Source: a virus
Strand: one strand, 5' to 3'
Virus record (IMG/VR): IMGVR_UViG_3300031957_002603
Location: 1 to 64,000 of that record
Length of the DNA stretch: 64,000 nt
In this document: in pieces, positions 21,938 through 30,053 of the stretch
How positions within the stretch are numbered: the stretch's first letter is position 1
Layout of the letters: each line of letters begins with the position of its first letter
Position numbers and translations under genes: made by a program
Notes under the pieces: generated by a model
The model's database searches: none
What the model was told of the DNA's origin: nothing
What the model saw: only the letters and a program-made list of their open reading frames with translations

Positions 21938-22248
21938 TTTTGTTTTTTCTTGCCTGTGTCGCTCAAGCCGATGAAATGATTGCTGATGAACCACCATCAG
22001 AAATCATTGAACTTAACGACACAGAGATGCCTGAACATCCAGAAGATCCTGCTAAAGAACAGATTATGATTGATATGTTGTCAATCGAACTTTTCTTGAC
22101 TGATAAGAAGAATTTCGAATTATATTGCAAAGGAATCAAATGGGAACAACCATCGATCAAGATTTATAAAAAAGAATTGGTCTCGCAACTTCCTGCGAAT
22201 TGTGTGGCCAAAGTTCCCGCTCTTGACCCAACTGAGGAAGAAAAATGA
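21934..22248 (+). CDS. small secreted/lipoprotein candidate (104 aa)
   Basis: Overlaps the previous gene by 4 nt (ATGA). The N-terminus MILFFLACVAQADE is a signal-like run with a possible FLAC lipobox. The mature part is acidic, with two Cys. It could be an outer-membrane spanin partner of the coiled-coil protein upstream, or a virion-associated exported protein. No family is recognised. Confidence 0.45.
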   Translation: MILFFLACVAQADEMIADEPPSEIIELNDTEMPEHPEDPAKEQIMIDMLSIELFLTDKKNFELYCKGIKWEQPSIKIYKKELVSQLPANCVAKVPALDPTEEEK

Positions 22249-22547
22249 ATCTCACAAAAGAACAATTGCGTAAAATTATCAACGAAGAAATCAATAATTT
22301 TATTGCAGAGCAAGTGATCGAACCAAATGAAAAATACAACGAAGCAATCAGAGATATTCTTTCTGATATTGAAGATAGCAAGACTTTTCGTCTTAAGAAG
22401 GGTCGCTTCAGCAATTATTTCAAAACCATCAAATATCCGAATCACCCAGCCCGTGATCTTGCAGATGGTTACGAAGTTCAGGAATACAGTCGCCCCGACT
22501 ATGACGAGTACGTAATTAAAAAAGAAGATGAGCGATTTTCCATTTAA
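22245..22547 (+). CDS. tagged small protein (100 aa)
   Basis: It overlaps the previous gene by 4 nt. The first 21 residues are the tag (MNLTKEQLRKIINEEINNF, IAE) followed by Q, giving a good IAE|Q site. The remaining 79 residues have a helix and a Tyr-rich end (GYEVQEYSRPDYDEY). It is the shortest clear tag bearer, so it is useful for defining the tag. Function is unknown. Confidence 0.65.
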   Translation: MNLTKEQLRKIINEEINNFIAEQVIEPNEKYNEAIRDILSDIEDSKTFRLKKGRFSNYFKTIKYPNHPARDLADGYEVQEYSRPDYDEYVIKKEDERFSI

Positions 22548-22803
22548 AGAGAAACAGATAGCCGAGAATGTTTTTCTTCGTTATTTTCATCATAATGTTT
22601 TGTCCGAGGAACTTATCTGGCATCAAGACAGAGAGGACCGAGTATTGGAAGTCATACAATCAGACAATTGGTACTTCCAGAAGGATGATCAAGTCCCTTT
22701 TAAACTAGAAAAGGGTATGAAATTTTCAATAAAAAAGATGGAATACCACCGCCTGCTTCGAGGTAAGGGCGATTTAATAATAAAAGTTACCAAATATACT
22801 TGA
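22528..22803 (+). CDS. conserved cupin-like small phage protein (91 aa)
   Basis: It overlaps its neighbour by 20 bp. The sequence FLRYFHHNVLSEELIWHQDREDR ... PFKLEKGMKFSIKKMEYHRLLRG matches a small family I know from marine T4-like phages, with the spacing of a one-motif cupin barrel (HxD early, late His). Function is unknown. Its stop is inside the next -35 box. Confidence 0.6.
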   Translation: MSDFPFKEKQIAENVFLRYFHHNVLSEELIWHQDREDRVLEVIQSDNWYFQKDDQVPFKLEKGMKFSIKKMEYHRLLRGKGDLIIKVTKYT

Positions 22804-22828
22804 CAAATATGACTCACCGTGATACAAT
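22800..22828 (+). promoter_or_regulatory. sigma70-type promoter (TTGACA-17-TGA-TACAAT)
   Basis: TTGACA 22800-22805 and TACAAT 22823-22828, spacer 17, extended -10 TG; the -35 covers the stop codon of the preceding gene. It drives the UvdE gene. Confidence 0.85.
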
Positions 22829-22850
22829 ATAAACATCACAAGGAGTCACA

Positions 22851-23795
22851 ATGAACTACAATCTAGGATACGCCTGCATCAACATGGCACTTTCTTACCC
22901 AGAAAAAGGCAAGGAACGAATTACCACAAATCGGAGCATGATTAAGCGAACTTTTCAACAGAAAGGTCTTCCCTATGCTTCTGCCCTCACACTTCAAAAC
23001 GCAAAAGATCTTTTGCAAATATTGCAATGGAATGAGCAGCACGGCATCAAATTTTACCGCATGTCCTCCGACCTCATACCTTGGGCTTCGGAGTATGACC
23101 TGAAGGATCTGCCCGACTTTGATGCAATTGAAGAAGCACTATATGAAGCAGGTCTCTATGCTGCCGAGCATAATATGCGAATCACAACACATCCCGGTCA
23201 CTTCAACAAGTTGACCTCGCCAAAAGAAGAGGTCATCCAACGCACCATGCGAGATCTTGAGATTCATGGTGAAATCTTTGATTTGATGTGTCTTCCGAGA
23301 ACACACTTCGCAAAGATAAATATTCATGTTGGTGCTACTTATAACGATCGTCGAATGGCCCTCGATAATTTCTGCAAGAATTTTGAGCGTTTGCCAGAAT
23401 CTGTCCGTTCTCGTTTGACTGTTGAGAACGATGACAAAGCATCACTTTATTCAACAAAGGAGTTGTATGATGAAGTCTATACTCGTATTGGTGTCCCTAT
23501 TGTCTTTGATTATCACCATCATAAGTTCTGCACAGGAGACCAAACTGAACGTGAAGCCGTTCACTTGGCTGCATCAACTTGGGGAACCGTTCGCCCTGTT
23601 GTTCATTATTCTGAATCTCGCGCTGATGAGCACAATGATGATTCTATAAAACCACAAGCACATTCAGACTCCTATGTAAACCCAATTGATTTCCATGGGC
23701 TCGACCTCGATGTAATGCTTGAGGCCAAGCACAAAGAAATTGCTTTATTCAAAATGCGAGAATTGTTGAAAAATAATTTGACAATGGCTGCATAA
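22851..23795 (+). CDS. uvdE: UV damage endonuclease UvdE
   Basis: A 314-aa protein of full family length. It has the UvdE TIM-barrel features: NLGYACIN start, FYRMSSDLIPWAS, ITTHPGHF, the metal-binding NIHVGATYNDR, LTVENDDK, VFDYHHHKF and VHYSESR. UvdE nicks DNA 5' of UV photoproducts and starts excision repair, and would protect phage DNA in sunlit water. AAGGAG lies 7 nt upstream and a strong early promoter drives it. A second promoter lies inside its last codons. Confidence 0.93.
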   Translation: MNYNLGYACINMALSYPEKGKERITTNRSMIKRTFQQKGLPYASALTLQNAKDLLQILQWNEQHGIKFYRMSSDLIPWASEYDLKDLPDFDAIEEALYEAGLYAAEHNMRITTHPGHFNKLTSPKEEVIQRTMRDLEIHGEIFDLMCLPRTHFAKINIHVGATYNDRRMALDNFCKNFERLPESVRSRLTVENDDKASLYSTKELYDEVYTRIGVPIVFDYHHHKFCTGDQTEREAVHLAASTWGTVRPVVHYSESRADEHNDDSIKPQAHSDSYVNPIDFHGLDLDVMLEAKHKEIALFKMRELLKNNLTMAA

Positions 23796-23806
23796 CATGT
23801 TATAAT
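23778..23806 (+). promoter_or_regulatory. sigma70 promoter with perfect -10 (TTGACA-17-TG-T-TATAAT)
   Basis: TTGACA 23778-23783 and TATAAT 23801-23806, spacer 17, extended -10 TG. Both hexamers are consensus. The -35 lies inside the end of uvdE. Confidence 0.9.
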
Positions 23807-23847
23807 ATATACACTAAGGATTAATACAAACAAATATAGGAGACCTT

Positions 23848-24108
23848 ATGAATCAAAAAAAATTAAATCAAATCGCTGAACGTTGGAAAGGCAAGAGCGG
23901 TGGTCCGGAAGCGGAAACTACAATTGCAGACTCAAAAATGGATAAGAATTGTGTCCATGTTTGGTCTTGTACTTCAGATGTTGCAAAGATCATCGATCGT
24001 TGTGGCACCGCTATCAAGAAAATCAAAGAAGACGAAGAAGGTGTCTCCTTTGAGATCGATCGCTCTGCCTTTCGTGGAGCACCTTATGCGTTCAAGGTAT
24101 TGAAATGA
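23848..24108 (+). CDS. small hypothetical protein (86 aa)
   Basis: ATG 23848 after TAGGAGA. The 86-aa product is basic in its first half (KKLNQIAERWKGKSGG) and carries two Cys and a VHVWSCTSDVAKIIDRCG stretch; the C-terminus is beta-like. No family is recognised. It overlaps the PMM-like gene by 4 nt. Confidence 0.6.
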   Translation: MNQKKLNQIAERWKGKSGGPEAETTIADSKMDKNCVHVWSCTSDVAKIIDRCGTAIKKIKEDEEGVSFEIDRSAFRGAPYAFKVLK

Positions 24109-24899
24109 AAAATATTGTCCTGTATGATATGGACGGAACTTTAACTCCTCCTCGTGAATCACTGGAGGAGTCTTTAGTTCCTGTTCTGGAGAATCTGTCT
24201 GAGGTAGCCGAGATTGGAATTGTAACCGGTTCTGATTTTGGTTATCTGAAGCAACAAGTTGGGTTATTGTTTAATAATTCTAAAATAAGAAAGAAGTTAC
24301 ACCTTCTACCTTGTAATGGAACTAAGCATTATTATCCTCCAAAAAACAATGATGATTATCAACTTGTATCGTCGAATGACATGGTCAAAGAACTTGGCCG
24401 TAGAAACTTCCAACAGTTGATGTTAATTTTAATTGAACAACAAGCCAACTTTGCTACAGACAGATTCCCACTTACAGGGCATTTTATAAATTATCGTGGC
24501 TCAATGATTAACTGGTGTCCTATTGGTCGCAATGCATCCACCGAGGATCGCCAGTTTTTTGTTGAGTATGATAAATCTTTCGAGCCTAGTTTACGAGAAA
24601 GATTCTTGGATAGACTAAGACATTATATTAATTTAAAAAGAATTTTAAATGTTGAAGTAAAACTTGGTGGTGACACTTCATTTGATATATTTCCAACCGG
24701 ATGGGATAAAACATATGCCCTCCAACATTTTCCATTTTATAATCATTGGTTCGTTGGTGACCGATGTGGTCCTAATGGTAATGATAAAGAAATTTACGAT
24801 TTTTTAAAACATCAAAATAGAGCATATAAAACTACCTCACCACAGCAAACAGCAGAGATCACAAAGAGAATTATAAATGACATTCAAAAGCCTAACTAA
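24105..24899 (+). CDS. PMM2-like phosphomannomutase (HAD family)
   Basis: A 264-aa protein of the length of eukaryotic-type phosphomannomutases. HAD motif I is DMDGTLTPPR (nucleophile and acid Asp). It also has IVTGSDFGYLKQQVG, LPCNGT, the sugar-binding-type FINYRGSMINWCPIGRNAS, KLGGDTSFDIFPTGWDKT and FVGDRCGPNGND. This set is diagnostic of the PMM2 family, which interconverts mannose-6-phosphate and mannose-1-phosphate and so feeds GDP-mannose. It fits the GDP-sugar genes at 48405-50482. PMM2-type enzymes are mainly eukaryotic, which makes the origin interesting. Confidence 0.85.
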   Translation: MKNIVLYDMDGTLTPPRESLEESLVPVLENLSEVAEIGIVTGSDFGYLKQQVGLLFNNSKIRKKLHLLPCNGTKHYYPPKNNDDYQLVSSNDMVKELGRRNFQQLMLILIEQQANFATDRFPLTGHFINYRGSMINWCPIGRNASTEDRQFFVEYDKSFEPSLRERFLDRLRHYINLKRILNVEVKLGGDTSFDIFPTGWDKTYALQHFPFYNHWFVGDRCGPNGNDKEIYDFLKHQNRAYKTTSPQQTAEITKRIINDIQKPN

Positions 24900-25428
24900 A
24901 GATGAATTGACTGAATATTTAACAAATGGTATTCCTTTGCCCAAGTCTGCAATGACAGATGAGAATACAATTGATTTTTATTTTGAAGAATTGTTACAAT
25001 TTATTAACATAGCAGAGAACAATTACTGGGCCAAATCAAGCGATTACTTGGAATTAACAATAACAGTTGATGATGATGATTTTCTTATTTTAAGATTTGT
25101 TCATGACTGTATCATGATTTATTTGGTTAATTCAAGGCCTGATATTATTGACACAATGACACCAGAAGAAGCCAGCGATGTTGTTGGTATGGTATATGGT
25201 ATCACGGTTTACAATGAGAAATGGGTCCAAGTAAATGAGTTAGTTGAAGAGTTCACAGAGGAACTTGTCAATAAACTTGAATATAATGCGACAAAATCCA
25301 AAGTAAAAATGGATCCAAAATTATTAGCAAAATTAAATAAATCGCCTTTGCAACATCCTGATAAGACTTTAAAAATGAGCGATTATAAAAAATATTTTAA
25401 GAAAGGAAAAAAGAGCGATTATAAATAA
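24877..25428 (+). CDS. hypothetical protein (183 aa)
   Basis: It overlaps the PMM-like gene by 23 bp. The N-terminal two thirds are acidic and helical (NTIDFYFEELLQFINIAENNYW; LTITVDDDDFLIL). The C-terminal 45 residues are Lys-rich with a repeat SDYKKYFKKGKKSDYK. No family is recognised. Its last codons form TATAAATA (25420-25427) and its stop touches the tRNA gene. Confidence 0.6.
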   Translation: MTFKSLTKDELTEYLTNGIPLPKSAMTDENTIDFYFEELLQFINIAENNYWAKSSDYLELTITVDDDDFLILRFVHDCIMIYLVNSRPDIIDTMTPEEASDVVGMVYGITVYNEKWVQVNELVEEFTEELVNKLEYNATKSKVKMDPKLLAKLNKSPLQHPDKTLKMSDYKKYFKKGKKSDYK

Positions 25429-25505
25429 ACACCCATGGCTCAACTGGATAGAGCATCGGCCTTCTAAGCCGAGGGTTGCAGGTTCGAGTCCTGCTGGGTG
25501 TACCA
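25429..25505 (+). tRNA. tRNA-Arg (anticodon UCU), CCA encoded
   Basis: A full cloverleaf: acceptor ACACCCA (25429-25435) with TGGGTGT, D-stem GCTC/GAGC, anticodon stem TCGGC/GCCGA with loop CTTCTAA (anticodon TCT at 25463-25465), T-stem GCAGG/CCTGC with TTCGAGT loop, discriminator A and encoded CCA (25503-25505). It reads AGA, a codon heavily used by the AT-rich genes here. It begins directly after the stop of the preceding gene, so it must be cut from an mRNA. Confidence 0.97.
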
Positions 25506-25544
25506 TTTAAAATCACACTATTTATAACGTGTGAGGATATGAAT

Positions 25545-25868
25545 ATGAAAGTTTTTTATTTAAACAGGGTTGAAGATGAATCTGGTATCTCGGGCACTGG
25601 TCGAGTTGCTCAAGGGTTTATTTTTGACAATGGTAAAGTTGCAGTGACATGGCTTTCGGAACATCCATCTGTTACGGTTTACGATAACATTGGAGAAGTT
25701 CATGCGATTCATGGTCATGGTGGAAAGACTGAGGTCATCATGGAACCAGATTTTAAAAGAGCCTTTGGTGAACTTAAGTCATTTATTGATAACTTTACAT
25801 TAGAAGATATTGTTACTTCCAAGATTGGACCGGAGACTGCTGCGGGTAAACTGCTAACTAAAAACTAG
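25545..25868 (+). CDS. conserved phage protein (107 aa)
   Basis: ATG 25545 is preferred (GAGG 8 nt upstream) over 25539. TCACAC/GTGTGA form a small hairpin just before the ribosome site. The sequence VFYLNRVEDESGISGTGRVAQGFIFDNGKVAVTW belongs to a small family I recognise in actinophages and other tailed phages, often without known role. It is an all-beta domain with a helical C-terminus. Confidence 0.65.
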   Translation: MKVFYLNRVEDESGISGTGRVAQGFIFDNGKVAVTWLSEHPSVTVYDNIGEVHAIHGHGGKTEVIMEPDFKRAFGELKSFIDNFTLEDIVTSKIGPETAAGKLLTKN

Positions 25869-25875
25869 TTACAAT

Positions 25876-26388
25876 ATGAAACTGTATTCTCTTAAACTTG
25901 ATGCTGCTTGGAGACCTATTGAAGTGATTGATTCATTTAAAGCGTTTAGCATGTGTCGAAGTGGAAGAGCGAACGTTGTTGAGGATTATAATGTCAAGGC
26001 GCATGGTAGTAGCATGTTCCCTGCTGTTATAGTCCTCAAGTCGTATGTGCGCAAACATGAATTTATTTTATCTTGCACAAGAAGAAACGTATATGCAAGA
26101 GATAATTATACCTGTCAATATTGCAATAAACAGGCAATTTCTAAAGCGGAACTTACATTAGACCATGTGTACCCTAAATCACGCGGGGGACCAAAAACTT
26201 GGGATAATATAGTAACTTCTTGCCACAAATGCAACATTACAAAGGGAGCCCGAACCCCAAAAGAAGCGGGCATGATTTTACTCAAAGAACCTCGGAGACC
26301 CAAAGCAACATTTATAGATTTTTATTCTCTTAAGAATGTGCCAAAACAATGGTCTCCGTACATTTATTTATATAAGGAGCAGAAATGA
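25876..26388 (+). CDS. HNH endonuclease
   Basis: A 170-aa protein. The catalytic module is at about residues 75-120: RDNYTCQYCNK (first CxxC), LTLDHVYPKSRGG (His-containing strand), NIVTSCHKCNITKG (Asn plus second CxxC). The N-terminal 70 residues resemble the extra region of HNH proteins found near phage and bacterial genes. It could be a homing-type or a host-acting nuclease. It overlaps the next gene by 4 nt. Confidence 0.88.
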   Translation: MKLYSLKLDAAWRPIEVIDSFKAFSMCRSGRANVVEDYNVKAHGSSMFPAVIVLKSYVRKHEFILSCTRRNVYARDNYTCQYCNKQAISKAELTLDHVYPKSRGGPKTWDNIVTSCHKCNITKGARTPKEAGMILLKEPRRPKATFIDFYSLKNVPKQWSPYIYLYKEQK

Positions 26389-26831
26389 GTGAGAAAAGAA
26401 AGGTAATCGCCATCTCGGGCGGTTTTGATCCGGTTCATATCGGTCACGTTCAAATGATCGAAGCCGCTGCTGAACTTGGCGATGTTATGGTTATCGTTAA
26501 TTCAGATGATTGGCTTCTGCGAAAGAAAGGCTATATCTTTATGCCATGGGATGAGAAGGCTTACATTATGTCTCAGTTTAAAGGTGTAACAAAAGTTGTT
26601 TCGGTTGATGATACCGATGGAACGGTTTGTGAGGCTCTACGAACTCATCGTCCTGATGCCTTTGCAAACGGCGGCGACCGAAAGACCAACAATACTCCTG
26701 AGATGGATGTCTGTGAAGAACTTGGCATCGAGATGCTCTGGAATATCGGAGGCGATAAAATTCAATCTTCATCAGATCTTGTCAACAAGGCAAAGTGGGG
26801 AAAGATGGTAATTAACGGTGTTGAAATCTAA
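26385..26831 (+). CDS. RfaE2-like cytidylyltransferase-family protein
   Basis: A 148-aa single-domain HIGH nucleotidyltransferase: SGGFDPVHIGHVQMIEAA at residues 11-28, VIVNSDDWLLRKKG, and a late GGDKIQSSSDL that corresponds to the second signature. Size and motifs match the nucleotidyltransferase domain of heptose-phosphate adenylyltransferase (RfaE2/HldE-C) and glycerol-3-phosphate cytidylyltransferase. It would activate a sugar- or polyol-phosphate with a nucleotide, which fits the glycan cluster. The exact substrate is unclear. Confidence 0.78.
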   Translation: MSEKRKVIAISGGFDPVHIGHVQMIEAAAELGDVMVIVNSDDWLLRKKGYIFMPWDEKAYIMSQFKGVTKVVSVDDTDGTVCEALRTHRPDAFANGGDRKTNNTPEMDVCEELGIEMLWNIGGDKIQSSSDLVNKAKWGKMVINGVEI

Positions 26832-26850
26832 TTAATGCGAGGATCGTTTT

Positions 26851-27417
26851 ATGTCTAAGCAAATGAAAGTTATTATGGAGAACTGGCGAAGCAACTTGCT
26901 TTTAGAGCAAGAGGCGTTGTCTATCCACGAAGAACTTCTAGAACAATTCACAAATGAAATCAAGATCATTAGAGAGTCTTCTAATGATTTAAATGAAGTT
27001 TTATCAAAAGTAGCCGATTTTGCTAAAAGAGCATACAATACTTATAGCGATATTAAGAAGAATGCAATCGAATCAGTGTTGACAAAAGCAATAGATTCGG
27101 CAATCAAGGTTTTAGATTTTTTGGAAGAAAAGTTAAATCAAGAAAGACCCGGATTGATAAATAACATTAAATCTTTTCTTGAGAAACTTAAACAAGAAAG
27201 TAATATGGCAATTGCTGTTTCTATTGTTTCTATTTTGATTGGGCTTTTAACTGGTGAGGCATTTGATGCTGTTGAGAGCGTATTGAATATTTTGGGAGCA
27301 TCCGAGGATATTTTAAACGCATACGAAGCGATTTCACAGATTAGCGACACAGTAGATGTGAAAAACGTTGTTGACAAAACAGGACAACTAACGAGAATAA
27401 CGGAAGTTTTAACATGA
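26851..27417 (+). CDS. helical protein with ENWR-type N-terminus (188 aa)
   Basis: The N-terminus KVIMENWRSNLLLE|Q is a known start of marine phage virion proteins (MENWRxxL) and ends in an LLE|Q protease-like site, a third tag variant. The rest is nearly all helix with a hydrophobic Ala/Ile-rich stretch at 117-135 (MAIAVSIVSILIGLLTGE) that could insert in a membrane. It overlaps the tagged 879-aa gene by 4 nt. A membrane-active internal protein is possible. Confidence 0.55.
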   Translation: MSKQMKVIMENWRSNLLLEQEALSIHEELLEQFTNEIKIIRESSNDLNEVLSKVADFAKRAYNTYSDIKKNAIESVLTKAIDSAIKVLDFLEEKLNQERPGLINNIKSFLEKLKQESNMAIAVSIVSILIGLLTGEAFDAVESVLNILGASEDILNAYEAISQISDTVDVKNVVDKTGQLTRITEVLT

Positions 27418-30053
27418 ATATAACAAAACAAAGAATTCTTGAAATTATCAAAGAAGAAATGGAAGCCGCAAAGCAAGACGGCTCAAACACAAAGCAGAAA
27501 CTTCGCAAAGACTTTTTGACTGTTGCTAAAGAATTCATCCCCGATGCTGATATGGTCTCGACCGAGGTTGAATTGACCTCCGCTCTTATGAATAAGATTT
27601 TAAAGAAAGCAGGAGAGGCCGGAACCTCCGCAACTCAATTGAAAAGATTAAATGATATTGCTGGGAAACTTCTTGCTGAACAAAGAGTTTCTGCCGAACA
27701 AGCAAAACAAACAGTCATACCAAATATTTACCTTCTTTTTACTGATCCTGAGTATAAAACAGCCCCAGCAGACCAAAAGATTGAAACTTTGGGAGAACTA
27801 TTGGCACAAATTAATGCCCCTGAACTTGATGAGCCATCACTTGAAATTATATTGTCGGAACTTTACGATGTTGTAGAGGATTCCGTGATGTCAGATGACG
27901 AAAAAGTACAGAAAGCAGAGGAAATTGTAAAAAGATTTAAAGATTCCGGAGAACCCGAAGCCGAAGTTCCAAGTGAATCAGAGCCCGCACCTGAAGCAGG
28001 AGCCGAAGAACAACCGCAAGGTCCAATGACCAAATACATAGATACAGATTTAATGAAGACAATTCAGAGTCGAAACAAAGAGACATATGATGGTCTAGTA
28101 CTATTTTTACAAAAGTTGTTGGATGGTAATTTAATCAAAGAGTCGCTTGTTGGACTTGTTCGAGGTTTAGACCTTAAAGGTTCTCAAATCACCACTATTT
28201 TAAAAGATATTAAGAACATTGATGAAGAAAAATACAAAGCAATAATCAAGTTCTTCAGTAATGCGGAATATACAGAACAATTTGTTAAAATGATTAATCC
28301 GGATGCAACTATCCCAACTGGAGATCAAGAACAACCAAAAGAAGGCGAGGTTGAAGTTGTTGATGATGGAAGAAAATATACCTACACCGATGAAAACATC
28401 CAAGAACTTAAAAAAGCATACGAAGCATTCGAAGATGGCTTTATGACAGCACCAGATCGTGTTACACAAGAGCAATATTGGATGGGCTTAAGAGATGCTC
28501 TTAATGCAATCGGCCAATTTAGAACATTAACTAGACGACGACAGCAAGCATTTAAAGAACAATTAATCAATATCTTTGAGCAAGAGAATCAAAAGAACTT
28601 CAAAAGAATTGTTGTTGACATCGAGAGACTACGACGTGATCTTAATGACACGGATGACACACTTGTAAAATATCTTGAAGCGGCCAAAGAAGGAAAATAC
28701 GAATCACAAGCCTATCTTGCAAGGTTCTTGGCTGAACTAAAGGACGTTCAAAATTCTGTTAAGAGAACCGTAGAGGATGTTCAAAAGGTTGGCGGTTTTA
28801 AACTAAACGAACAGGAAGAAGAGACTGCTGAACCACAAGAAGAAACCTTTGAACAAAAAGTAGCAAAGGTCCGAGGTGTATACGAAAAAATTAAAAGACA
28901 ATTCTCGGAGACTTTAACACAGTTAGATAAAACAAATGCTCCTGATCTTGAGGAATTCTCCGGAAAAATCAAAGATGCGTATGATCAACTTGACAGCATT
29001 CGCTATTTGTTTTCTAGAGTTGGTGCCTTTGCAAAAACATCAGATAAAGATGTTGAAGAATTACAACAAGATTATAAAATCGCAAAAAAAGTCTTAACGA
29101 AAAGTATGTCTCGAGCACTTTCTGATTTAAGAGCAGGTGAAATTGATCCCACCCGGTTGAGCATATTTTTGAAACAATTGCTTGGCGTAGCAAATTGGAT
29201 CTCAACATATTTTGGTGTTGGGCCCGATGAGCAATACAGAGTTCAAGGTGTGACGGTCCAATCTGATGGAAAAGACAAAAAAGAAACCGCTGAAAATACG
29301 GATGGTTCTGGAGGCACAGCCTTTACACCCGAGGCTGTTGAAAAAGAGGAAACCGAAGAAGCACCTTCTGATGCTGAAGGTGATGAGCAAGACTCTGAAG
29401 CGAGTAAAAAATTATATTCTGATATTAGAAAATTTTTAGCAAATTCACAAACTAAATCTTTCGTAACAATGTCAGATGATATTATAAAGCAATTAAATAT
29501 TGAAGAAATTAATTTTGATGAAATAAAGAAAATTTTACAATCTTATAAAACAAAAATTACTGAACCTCTTGAAGAAAAACTTGATAATGAAACTCTGAAA
29601 AAAAGACTTGAAGGTTTGACCGAAATCTTTGAAATTATTAATACAAAAATTAAACAAACCGAAATAGATGAAATGCTTGAAGAAATAAAGCAAAATACAA
29701 CATTTTATAAAAATACTTTTATAACTATAAAAAAACTATATAGTGAATTAGCAAATGCTGTCAATTTTTTCAAAAGTGGTGTTCTTGATAAAGCAAAAGA
29801 ATTTTTCAATAAATCAAAAGAAACAATAAAAGATTTTGGTAGAAAAGCACTTGACGTTACAACTGGAAAAGTTGGCGACATTATAGTAGCACTAGCCGAT
29901 AAAATATTGCCCGATTTTGATATTGGCAATATTGACATCGATTTCGGCGATATTGACGGCAGAAAGAAAACCGAAAAAAATGAATCTCTATTGGAGAGAT
30001 TAATAAAACAAGAATTGAAGGTGCTAAATGGCAAAAAAATGGTTCGTAATTGA
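27414..30053 (+). CDS. large tagged helical protein (879 aa)
   Basis: Residues 1-16 are the tag MNITKQRILEIIKEEM. The protein is almost entirely helical and coiled-coil-like, interrupted by acidic Pro-rich linkers at about 180-200, 310-325, 463-480 and 620-665 (for example EPEAEVPSESEPAPEAG). The C-terminus has an IDIDFGDIDG stretch and a second tag-like helix SLLERLIKQELKVLN. No catalytic motif is seen. Size, tag and composition suggest a head-packaged or scaffold-like protein. It overlaps the PhoH gene by 26 bp. Confidence 0.6.
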   Translation: MNITKQRILEIIKEEMEAAKQDGSNTKQKLRKDFLTVAKEFIPDADMVSTEVELTSALMNKILKKAGEAGTSATQLKRLNDIAGKLLAEQRVSAEQAKQTVIPNIYLLFTDPEYKTAPADQKIETLGELLAQINAPELDEPSLEIILSELYDVVEDSVMSDDEKVQKAEEIVKRFKDSGEPEAEVPSESEPAPEAGAEEQPQGPMTKYIDTDLMKTIQSRNKETYDGLVLFLQKLLDGNLIKESLVGLVRGLDLKGSQITTILKDIKNIDEEKYKAIIKFFSNAEYTEQFVKMINPDATIPTGDQEQPKEGEVEVVDDGRKYTYTDENIQELKKAYEAFEDGFMTAPDRVTQEQYWMGLRDALNAIGQFRTLTRRRQQAFKEQLINIFEQENQKNFKRIVVDIERLRRDLNDTDDTLVKYLEAAKEGKYESQAYLARFLAELKDVQNSVKRTVEDVQKVGGFKLNEQEEETAEPQEETFEQKVAKVRGVYEKIKRQFSETLTQLDKTNAPDLEEFSGKIKDAYDQLDSIRYLFSRVGAFAKTSDKDVEELQQDYKIAKKVLTKSMSRALSDLRAGEIDPTRLSIFLKQLLGVANWISTYFGVGPDEQYRVQGVTVQSDGKDKKETAENTDGSGGTAFTPEAVEKEETEEAPSDAEGDEQDSEASKKLYSDIRKFLANSQTKSFVTMSDDIIKQLNIEEINFDEIKKILQSYKTKITEPLEEKLDNETLKKRLEGLTEIFEIINTKIKQTEIDEMLEEIKQNTTFYKNTFITIKKLYSELANAVNFFKSGVLDKAKEFFNKSKETIKDFGRKALDVTTGKVGDIIVALADKILPDFDIGNIDIDFGDIDGRKKTEKNESLLERLIKQELKVLNGKKMVRN

